A DNA stretch of 64,000 nucleotides from Nitrincola tibetensis (GTDB lineage Bacteria > Pseudomonadota > Gammaproteobacteria > Pseudomonadales > Balneatricaceae). Location of the stretch: the NCBI RefSeq assembly GCF_003284585.1, contig NZ_QKRX01000013.1, positions 1,606 through 65,605 on the forward strand. Direction: 5' to 3'. Positions 57,714-64,000 of this stretch are shown one piece after another (the stretch's first letter is position 1; every line of letters starts with the position of its first letter). A model generated the notes under the pieces. The model had not been told where the DNA came from, ran no database searches, and was given only the letters and a program-made list of their open reading frames with translations. Both the position numbers and the translations under genes were made by a program.

Positions 57714-59537
57714 TTAAACCTCCGAATGAAAAAAGACACTGGCACCCTGCTCAGCATTACCTACATTATCTCGCATCGGGCTGAACAACTCTCGACCCAT
57801 ACCCATCATATGCGATGCTCTCACTATAGGTTGTGCAGCCTCTCTTTGTTCGACAACTGAAGGGTCGACCTTCCAGTCTAGTTGACCGGATAGCGCATCC
57901 AACCGAATAACATCACCTGTTTGCACCTTAGCCAAAATGCCACCCTCAATCGCTTCAGGCCAGAGATGAATCGCAGCGGGCACTTTACCGGATGCACCCG
58001 ACATACGTCCATCGGTAACTAATGCCACTTTAAATCCACGGTCTTGCAAAGTGCCTAAATAAGGCGTCAGTTTGTGTAACTCAGGCATGCCAATGGCTTT
58101 CGGCCCTTGGAACCGAACCACTGCAACAAAATCCCGCTCCAACTCACCGCGATCAAACGCGGCCGCCAATTCATTCTGATCTTCAAACACAATTGCTGGA
58201 GCTTCAACAACCTGGTGTTCTTTCGCAACTGCTGACACCTTAATGACACACCGTCCGAGATTCCCTTGCAGAACCTTAACTCCGCCATCGGGACTAAACG
58301 GTGTTTCAATAGGTGCCAACACTTTAGAATCCAAAGACTCTTTAGGGCCATCTCTCCAAACCAAACGTTGATCTTCAAGGAAAGGCTCGGCGGTATAGCG
58401 TGATAGGCCTTGCCCCATAACCGTCATGACATCTTCGTGCAAGAAACCGCCTGCCAAGAGCTGACGAATAAGAAACGATGTACCACCTGCCGCCTGGAAG
58501 TGATTAATATCGGCTTCACCGTTGGGGTAAACGCGCGCCAACAAAGGCACTACAGCCGAAAGGTCGGAAAAATCATCCCAATTAATGATAATGCCAGCGG
58601 CACGCGCAATCGCCACAAAATGCAACGTATGATTCGTAGAGCCGCCGCTGGCCAATAAGGCCACCAAACCGTTTACGATGGTCTTTTCATCAATGATTTC
58701 ATAGAGAGGGGTGAAGCGACCATTTTCTTTTGTTAGACGAATAACCTGACGCGCCGCTTCTTTAGTGAGCTCATCTCTAAGCCCCGTACCCGGATTGATA
58801 AAGGAAGATCCTGGCAAATGCAATCCCATGATTTCAACAACCATTTGATTGGTATTCGCCGTTCCATAGAACGTACAGGTTCCTGCACTGTGGTACGAAT
58901 CTGATTCGCATTGCAGTAATGCATCCCTACCGACTTTTCCTTCCGCATACAGCTGACGAATCTTAGCCTTCTCTTTATTTGGTAGCCCAGAGACCATGGG
59001 GCCAGCCGGAACAAACACCGTGGGAAGATGCCCGAAACGTAAAGCTGCCATTAATAAGCCCGGCACAATTTTATCGCAAACACCTAGGTACAAAGCGCCA
59101 TCAAACATATTATGAGACAGAGCGATCCCTGCTGACATTGCAATGACATCACGGCTAAACAAGCTCAGCTCCATACCCGCTTGCCCCTGAGTAACGCCAT
59201 CACACATAGCGGGAACACCCCCTGCAACCTGTGCAACGGAGCCCATTTCTCGCGCCGCTTCGCGCAGCATATCCGGGTAGCGCTCGTAGGGCTGATGTGC
59301 AGACAGCATATCGTTGTAGGCCGTCACGATGCCGACATTCACTGCATTCATTAGCTTAAGTGCCTGTTTATCTTGAGGCTGGCAGGCGGCAAAACCATGT
59401 GCAAGGTTGCCGCAGGACAATTGACTACGGTGCACTCCCTGCTCTTCTGCGCGTTTCATCTGATCGAGGTAGCGACTCCGGCTGAGCTTACTACGCTCTT
59501 TAATACGTGCGGTTACGGCTTCAACATTTGCGTGCAT
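57714..59537 (-). CDS. edd: 6-phosphogluconate dehydratase Edd
   Basis: Entner-Doudoroff dehydratase that makes KDPG from 6-phosphogluconate. The protein is of the IlvD/Edd family with an iron-sulfur cluster; recognisable are [63 protein letters not shown] and [27 protein letters not shown] 59537 is chosen because AGGTGG lies about 8 bp upstream; the in-frame GTG codons further up fall in that site. The partner aldolase eda is not in the window but may lie beyond zwf. Divergent from gap. Confidence 0.95.
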   Translation of the reverse strand: MHANVEAVTARIKERSKLSRSRYLDQMKRAEEQGVHRSQLSCGNLAHGFAACQPQDKQALKLMNAVNVGIVTAYNDMLSAHQPYERYPDMLREAAREMGSVAQVAGGVPAMCDGVTQGQAGMELSLFSRDVIAMSAGIALSHNMFDGALYLGVCDKIVPGLLMAALRFGHLPTVFVPAGPMVSGLPNKEKAKIRQLYAEGKVGRDALLQCESDSYHSAGTCTFYGTANTNQMVVEIMGLHLPGSSFINPGTGLRDELTKEAARQVIRLTKENGRFTPLYEIIDEKTIVNGLVALLASGGSTNHTLHFVAIARAAGIIINWDDFSDLSAVVPLLARVYPNGEADINHFQAAGGTSFLIRQLLAGGFLHEDVMTVMGQGLSRYTAEPFLEDQRLVWRDGPKESLDSKVLAPIETPFSPDGGVKVLQGNLGRCVIKVSAVAKEHQVVEAPAIVFEDQNELAAAFDRGELERDFVAVVRFQGPKAIGMPELHKLTPYLGTLQDRGFKVALVTDGRMSGASGKVPAAIHLWPEAIEGGILAKVQTGDVIRLDALSGQLDWKVDPSVVEQREAAQPIVRASHMMGMGRELFSPMRDNVGNAEQGASVFFHSEV

Positions 59538-59592
59538 AGAGATCACCACCTACTCTTATCATTATTCAGTTAAGATCATTTTATATCATTTT

Positions 59593-59607
59593 TTTAGTAT
59601 TTTTACA
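59593..59607. promoter_or_regulatory. possible HexR site in the edd-gap intergenic region
   Basis: TTTAGTATTTTTACA agrees at 13 of 15 positions with the HexR consensus TGTARTWWWAYTACA as I remember it. The surrounding 165 bp are very AT-rich, so chance matches are easy. Position between the divergent edd and gap genes is where a HexR site is expected. Confidence 0.35.
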
Positions 59608-59702
59608 TATTTTTTAATATCCAAGCTGTAAAAATATCGTTTTAAGGAGTAATATTTACTTATAAAAAATATAATATCCATACAACAGCGAGGTAAAAGA
59701 CC

Positions 59703-60707
59703 ATGACTATACGTGTTGCTATTAACGGTTTTGGCCGTATTGGCCGCAACATCCTTCGCGCTCTTTACGAAAACAACTACCGCGACCGCATACAGGTCGT
59801 CGCCATCAATGATCTGGGTGATGCCAGCATAAACGCCCATCTTTTCAAATACGACTCTGTTCATGGCATCTTTTCCGGCGACGTCAGCCATGACGAACAG
59901 TCACTGACCGTCAATCAAGACACCATCGCGATAAGCGCAATTCGCAATCCGTCAGAACTCCCTTGGAAATCAATGGATATAGATGTTGTTTACGAATGCA
60001 CAGGCTTATTCACTCATCGAGACAAAGCCGTGGCTCACATTACGGCAGGTGCTAAAAAAGTCATTATTTCCGCCCCCGGCACGGACGTTGATGCAACGAT
60101 TGTCTACGGTGTAAATCACTCGACGCTCCGTGCTTCGAATCAAATCATATCGAACGCATCCTGCACGACAAACTGCCTAGCCCCAATCGCTCAAGTTTTG
60201 CAACGTGAAATTGGGATCGAAAGCGGCTTAATGACCACCATTCATGCATACACTAACGACCAAAACCTATCGGATGTTTATCATTCGGATCCGTATCGTG
60301 CTCGATCTGCGACCCAGTCTATGATTCCCACGAAAACAGGCGCCGCAGCTGCCGTCGGATTAGTTTTGCCAGAACTTGCTGGAAAGTTTGATGGTATGGC
60401 CGTCCGCGTCCCCACCATTAATGTATCCTTAGTTGATCTTACGATTATTGCGGAACGCAGCACCACTAAAGACGAGATCAATCAACTATTGAAAGCCGCC
60501 AGCGAAGACTCCAAAGTCCTGGGCTTTAACAGTGCGCCATTAGTGTCTATAGATTTTAATCATAATCCTCTATCATCTATTTTCGATTCCACCCAGACTA
60601 AAGTATCAGGCCGTTTAGTGAAAATTATGGCGTGGTACGATAACGAATGGGGCTTCTCAAACCGAATGCTAGACAACACGCTCGCACTTATGCAGGCCCC
60701 CGCCTGA
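59703..60707 (+). CDS. gap: glyceraldehyde-3-phosphate dehydrogenase, type I
   Basis: NAD-dependent oxidation of glyceraldehyde-3-phosphate to 1,3-bisphosphoglycerate, lower glycolysis after KDPG cleavage. The 334-residue protein has the Rossmann start [17 protein letters not shown], the catalytic Cys in [16 protein letters not shown], the [15 protein letters not shown] loop and the C-terminal [16 protein letters not shown]. It is divergent from edd across 165 bp and is followed 11 bp later by pyk, so gap-pyk form an operon. Divergence from edd with a shared control region fits HexR-type coordination. Confidence 0.96.
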   Translation: MTIRVAINGFGRIGRNILRALYENNYRDRIQVVAINDLGDASINAHLFKYDSVHGIFSGDVSHDEQSLTVNQDTIAISAIRNPSELPWKSMDIDVVYECTGLFTHRDKAVAHITAGAKKVIISAPGTDVDATIVYGVNHSTLRASNQIISNASCTTNCLAPIAQVLQREIGIESGLMTTIHAYTNDQNLSDVYHSDPYRARSATQSMIPTKTGAAAAVGLVLPELAGKFDGMAVRVPTINVSLVDLTIIAERSTTKDEINQLLKAASEDSKVLGFNSAPLVSIDFNHNPLSSIFDSTQTKVSGRLVKIMAWYDNEWGFSNRMLDNTLALMQAPA

Positions 60708-60718
60708 GGAGTTTTTTC

Positions 60719-62167
60719 ATGTTACGACGTACAAAAATTGTGGCGACATTAGGCCCATCAACCAGCACTCCTGAAGCGATTGAAGCTTTAATCTTAGCAG
60801 GTGCTGACGTTATGCGCCTGAACTTCTCACATGGAGAAGCACAAGATCATATTGAACGTGCGAAGCTTGTTAGGACACTCTCAGCTAAACACGGCCGCCA
60901 CGTCGCGCTTCTTGGCGACCTTCAAGGCCCCAAAATTCGCATCGCCCGCTTTTCAGAAAAGAAAGTACTCCTACGTAAAGGCCAAACCTTCACGCTAGAT
61001 TCTGATCTAGACAAAAATGCGGGCAATGTTGAGCGTGTTGGCATTGATTACGAAGCCTTAATTAATGATTCACGCGTTGGCGATATTTTACTCCTGGATG
61101 ATGGGCGTATTGAGCTGACCGTCACACAAGTAACCGATCACGAAGTCATTACACGCGTGATTATTGGTGGTGAGTTGTCTAATAACAAAGGCATCAACCG
61201 CAAAGGTGGTGGCCTGTCAGCAAAAGCACTGACCGACAAAGACCGTGCCGACATTATTACCGCGGCTGAAGCGGGCGTTGACTATGTCGCTGTGTCATTC
61301 CCACGCGATGCGGATGACATGCATGAGGCTCGACAGCTAGTGGAGGCAACAGGTTCCACGGCAGGCTTAGTGGCAAAAATTGAGCGCGCTGAGACAGTCA
61401 ATGACGATCAGATTCTCGATGACATTATTCGTGCATCAGACGTCGTCATGGTGGCTCGAGGCGATCTCGCGGTTGAGATAGGTGACGCAACACTGGTCGG
61501 TGTGCAAAAACACATTATTGCCCGTGCACGCACACTGAATAAAATCGTGATTACCGCGACACAAATGATGGAGTCCATGATCCACAGCCCAATGCCGACC
61601 CGCGCCGAAGTCTCTGACGTTGCAAACGCGGTTATGGATTATACTGATGCTGTCATGCTCTCGGCTGAAACAGCAGCAGGCGACTACCCCATTGAAGCAG
61701 TAGAGGCAATGTCTCGTGTTTGCATCGGTGCTGAATTGCACCCGATCACACACATTTCTAAGCACCGAATGCATGAAGCCTTTGAAAACATCGATGAGGC
61801 GATTGCTCTGTCTGCTATGTATGCAGCGAATCATCTTCGCAACATCAAAGCAATTATCTGCATGTCAGAAACGGGGTTGACGCCACGCCTCATGTCACGG
61901 ATTCGCTCACCTCTGCCAATTTACGCCTTCTCCAGAAGGGTGGATACGCAGCACCGAGTCGCTTTGTATCGCGGCGTTCAAACCATTCCATTTGACAGCG
62001 AAACCCTACCACCAGACCAAATCAATCAAAGTGCAATTGATGAGTTAGTCAGCAGGGGCGCTGTTCGTGATGGGGATCGAGTGATCATTACGAAGGGGGA
62101 TTATTTAAACGCCCAAGGCGGTACAAATACCCTGAAAATCGTCACCGTTGGCCAGAAAATCGCTTAG
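60719..62167 (+). CDS. pyk: pyruvate kinase
   Basis: Converts phosphoenolpyruvate and ADP to pyruvate and ATP. From ATG 60719 (MLRRTKIVATLGPSTS), preceded by TGAGGAG at 7 bp, the protein has 482 residues. Motifs: LNFSHGEAQDH, the active-site MVARGDLAVEIGDATLVGVQKHII and ITATQMMESMIHSPMPTRAEVSDVANAVMD. The upstream in-frame extension overlaps the gap gene and has no family similarity, so it is rejected. It resembles the PykA type regulated by AMP and sugar phosphates. Second gene of gap-pyk. Confidence 0.95.
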   Translation: MLRRTKIVATLGPSTSTPEAIEALILAGADVMRLNFSHGEAQDHIERAKLVRTLSAKHGRHVALLGDLQGPKIRIARFSEKKVLLRKGQTFTLDSDLDKNAGNVERVGIDYEALINDSRVGDILLLDDGRIELTVTQVTDHEVITRVIIGGELSNNKGINRKGGGLSAKALTDKDRADIITAAEAGVDYVAVSFPRDADDMHEARQLVEATGSTAGLVAKIERAETVNDDQILDDIIRASDVVMVARGDLAVEIGDATLVGVQKHIIARARTLNKIVITATQMMESMIHSPMPTRAEVSDVANAVMDYTDAVMLSAETAAGDYPIEAVEAMSRVCIGAELHPITHISKHRMHEAFENIDEAIALSAMYAANHLRNIKAIICMSETGLTPRLMSRIRSPLPIYAFSRRVDTQHRVALYRGVQTIPFDSETLPPDQINQSAIDELVSRGAVRDGDRVIITKGDYLNAQGGTNTLKIVTVGQKIA

Positions 62168-62188
62168 TTCAAGAGTAAACAAATCTAA

Positions 62189-62212
62189 ATAGAGGGGGAA
62201 ATCCCCCTCTAT
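62189..62212. terminator. hairpin between convergent pyk and hexR
   Basis: AGAGGGGGA (62191-62199) and TCCCCCTCT (62202-62210) form a GC-rich stem, extended by flanking AT pairs, exactly filling the gap between the two stop codons. The loop is very tight and there is no long T-run. Likely a bidirectional terminator. Confidence 0.65.
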
Positions 62213-62213
62213 G

Positions 62214-63074
62214 TCATTCTGATTGATAGCGCGTAGGTATTAAACTGTCCTTAATACGCTTTAAATAACGCTGAAACTCTATCCCTCGTCTCAGTGTCAC
62301 CCCGGTCGCCAATACATCAATCATGGTCAACTGTATTAAACGAGACGTCATTGGCATGTACACATCGGTATCTTCTTGTGCTGGCAACGAAATCAACAAA
62401 CTGCACTCCCGCGCCAAAGGCGATGGGTCGTGAGTAATGCCAATCACTGTCGCCCCACTCTCTCGCCCTAACGCTGCAATTTCAACCAACTCCTGCGTAC
62501 GCCCCGTGTAGGAGATAATAACAATCACATCACCTGTATGCGCCCCAGCCGCCACCATGCGCTGCATCAACACGTCTTCATACGCCATCACAGGGATATT
62601 CAATCGAAAAAACTTATGACGCGCATCTGCAGCCACTGAGGCGGAAGCCCCTAAACCAAAAAAGAAGATTTGCTTCGCTTGGCTTAAATGATCAACAGCA
62701 CGCGTAATGACATTTGGCTGCAAAGATTTGCGTGCCGTGTCTAACGCCGCAATGGTTGATGAGAATATTTTTTCACTATAAGACTCGGTGGTGTCGTCAT
62801 ACTCAACGTTGCGCGTTACATATGGCATTCCTTCCGCCAGACTTTGTGCCAATCGTAACTTGAAATCAGGGTAGCCACGCTCATCAAACCCGCGGCAGAA
62901 ACGGTTGACGGTCGGCTCACTTACCCCAGCCTCCTGCGCCAGCGCTGTAATAGTCAAGCGTATAGCGGCCTTAGGGTCCCGAAGAATAACCGTAGCCACT
63001 TTACGCTCGGACTTGTTCAGAGTCTCTAAGCGACTGCGAATTTCCTCCAGCAGATTTCCACTTTGATCGATCAT
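62214..63074 (-). CDS. hexR: HexR, RpiR-family regulator of central carbon metabolism
   Basis: A 286-residue RpiR-family protein: helix-turn-helix at about 15-75 ([33 protein letters not shown]) and a SIS sugar-phosphate domain at about 125-260 ([43 protein letters not shown]). In gammaproteobacteria HexR binds KDPG and controls edd, zwf, gap, pyk and related genes. It is divergent from zwf and sits amid exactly those genes, which makes the assignment strong. The divergent arrangement hexR-zwf is conserved in Pseudomonas. Confidence 0.94.
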   Translation of the reverse strand: MIDQSGNLLEEIRSRLETLNKSERKVATVILRDPKAAIRLTITALAQEAGVSEPTVNRFCRGFDERGYPDFKLRLAQSLAEGMPYVTRNVEYDDTTESYSEKIFSSTIAALDTARKSLQPNVITRAVDHLSQAKQIFFFGLGASASVAADARHKFFRLNIPVMAYEDVLMQRMVAAGAHTGDVIVIISYTGRTQELVEIAALGRESGATVIGITHDPSPLARECSLLISLPAQEDTDVYMPMTSRLIQLTMIDVLATGVTLRRGIEFQRYLKRIKDSLIPTRYQSE

Positions 63075-63204
63075 AACCTTATGTCCATACGTAAATTTTC
63101 AACATATTGCAATCAGGTTGAACTATAACGGGTTATATGTGCCTTAACCAGTGAAAGGGGTCTATTTTTAGCTTAGGCAATCCACCTCAAACAAACAAAT
63201 AGTA

Positions 63205-63224
63205 GGTAAATTTAACAAAATAAT
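63205..63224 (+). promoter_or_regulatory. element shared with the pgi upstream region
   Basis: GGTAAATTTAACAAAATAAT matches GGTATATTTAACAAAATAAT upstream of pgi (54420-54439) at 19 of 20 bases. Here it ends 4 bp before the zwf -35 hexamer. This suggests a common regulator for the pgi and zwf promoters; its identity is unknown. Confidence 0.55.
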
Positions 63225-63228
63225 CGAC

Positions 63229-63283
63229 TTGACACTGCATTTGTTGGCGAATAAAATCCAACTATGTATGTTAAATAACTACA
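63229..63283 (+). promoter_or_regulatory. zwf promoter with overlapping HexR-like operator
   Basis: TTGACA (63229-63234) and TAAAAT (63252-63257) are spaced 17 bp, a near-consensus sigma-70 promoter. Starting about 7 bp after the -10 is the imperfect palindrome TGTATGTTAAATAACTACA (63265-63283), whose right part, TGTTAAATAACTACA, agrees at 13 of 15 positions with a HexR-type consensus. A repressor bound over the start site would block zwf. Confidence 0.65.
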
Positions 63284-63300
63284 AAAACAGGTTATCAACC

Positions 63301-64000
63301 ATGACTGCACACCTATCCGCTTGCGACATTATTTTTTTCGGTGCTTTGGGCGACTTAACACAACGAAAGTTGCTGCCTGCACTTTACCAACTCGAACGCG
63401 CCAAGCTCATCCATAAAGACACTCGAATCATCTGCGTTGCGCGCAACACAGACCAAGACAAAGGGATAGGTCAAACACGTCAGAGCCTCACGAAATACGT
63501 GAGTGAAAGCCTGATGAATACCGACGTTCTAGAAGCATTTATTCAACGAATCCGTTTTTTAAGTGTTAATTTCGATGAGATAGAAAGCTACCGACCACTA
63601 AAAGACGCCTTAGACTCCTCGACAAATAAAGAACGTGTGTTTTATTACGCCACCTCCGCTTCTTTATATGGCACCATCAGTGCCAACTTAAGCGAACAAG
63701 GCTGCTTAAATGAGCAAAGCCGAGTCGTCCTGGAAAAACCGATTGGTTTCAGCCTAGAAACATCTCATCAGGTGAACTCAGAGGTGGGCAAGTTTTTTGA
63801 TGAATCTCAAATCTATCGCATCGACCACTACCTCGGAAAAGAAACCGTTCAAAACCTGATTGCACTTCGCTTTGCCAATAATCTGTTTGGCACTCAATGG
63901 AATCAAAACCACATCTCCCACGTCGAAATCACAGTGGCTGAAAAAGTGGGCATTGAAGGACGCTGGGGTTACTTTGATAAAGCCGGACAACTGCGCGACA
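63301..64000 (+). CDS. zwf: glucose-6-phosphate 1-dehydrogenase Zwf (5' part, cut by window end)
   Basis: Oxidises glucose-6-phosphate to 6-phosphogluconolactone with NAD(P)+, feeding the Entner-Doudoroff and pentose phosphate routes. About 233 residues are visible. The N-terminal nucleotide motif is IIFFGALGDLTQRKLLPALYQL, a variant of the usual GASGDL with Leu for Ser. The conserved VVLEKPIGFSLETSHQVN and the active-site RIDHYLGKETVQN, with catalytic Asp/His and Lys, are present. The frame is open to the window end. Divergent from hexR; pgl and eda probably follow (inference from relatives). Confidence 0.95.
   Translation, partial: MTAHLSACDIIFFGALGDLTQRKLLPALYQLERAKLIHKDTRIICVARNTDQDKGIGQTRQSLTKYVSESLMNTDVLEAFIQRIRFLSVNFDEIESYRPLKDALDSSTNKERVFYYATSASLYGTISANLSEQGCLNEQSRVVLEKPIGFSLETSHQVNSEVGKFFDESQIYRIDHYLGKETVQNLIALRFANNLFGTQWNQNHISHVEITVAEKVGIEGRWGYFDKAGQLRD

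Noticed and set aside
59586-59891. Minus-strand reading frame overlapping the 5' end of gap
   Set aside because: Antisense to the Gap nucleotide-binding motif and continuing into very AT-rich intergenic DNA; judged a chance open frame.

Overview
The window reads as a chromosomal segment of a free-living, probably marine gammaproteobacterium of the Pseudomonadales/Oceanospirillales type. The main argument is gene order: leuC-leuD-leuB-asd-usg-fimV-truA-trpF-accD-folC-dedD-cvpA-purF-metZ is the order I know from Pseudomonas and relatives. CysB, ThrH, MetZ (direct sulfhydrylation), the acnD/prpF type of methylcitrate cycle and an Entner-Doudoroff set (edd, glk, zwf, hexR) fit the same group. By eye the base composition is moderate, lower than in typical Pseudomonas. 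The genus assignment is inference. I see no insertion sequences, phage genes, integrases or CRISPR arrays; nearly everything is housekeeping metabolism.

Layout. 1-7130: a propionate (2-methylcitrate) operon on the minus strand, gntR-prpB-prpC-acnD-prpF, closed by a hairpin terminator; to its left lies a gene-poor stretch with a near-consensus LexA box. 7431-14799: alpha/beta hydrolase, pabB, a chemoreceptor, thrH, cysB and a KfrA-like coiled-coil protein. 15122-18518: acnB, a DUF2185 protein and a small membrane protein. 18528-35884: dusC and then the long conserved biosynthetic block, metZ through leuC, all on the minus strand. Between trpF and accD this block contains a decayed 3' end of trpA. 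36010-42817: a LysR regulator, the class III PHA synthase genes phaE-phaC, DUF6489-phaR, an MFS transporter, a DUF815 ATPase and a TetR regulator. 42905-46289: a small lipid island with two ketoacyl synthases flanking a MATE-efflux pseudogene. 46565-50472: hrpB, tRNA-Pro(UGG) and a PQQ-type sugar dehydrogenase. 50657-64000: a TRAP transporter, hexose-6-P mutarotase, pgi-mgsA, edd-glk, gap-pyk, hexR and the 5' part of zwf, together a glucose uptake/Entner-Doudoroff/lower glycolysis cluster.

How the genes work together. PrpC, AcnD and PrpF turn propionyl-CoA plus oxaloacetate into 2-methylaconitate, an aconitase (AcnB is the obvious candidate) hydrates it, and PrpB cleaves methylisocitrate to pyruvate and succinate. 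The same perfect 12-bp palindrome (ATTGTCGACAAT) lies in front of both gntR-prp and acnB, 7.8 kb apart, which suggests one GntR-family regulon. In the sugar cluster, Glk, Zwf and Edd feed the Entner-Doudoroff route and Gap and Pyk complete it. HexR is the expected regulator, a HexR-like site overlaps the zwf promoter, and a separate 20-bp element is shared by the pgi and zwf upstream regions.

The most notable observations are the prp/acnB operator pair, the trpA fossil between trpF and accD (an intermediate between the trpFBA-accD and the Pseudomonas trpF-accD arrangements), the shared pgi/zwf element, and the SOS box with no obvious target inside the window. I found no convincing wholly new multi-gene system.
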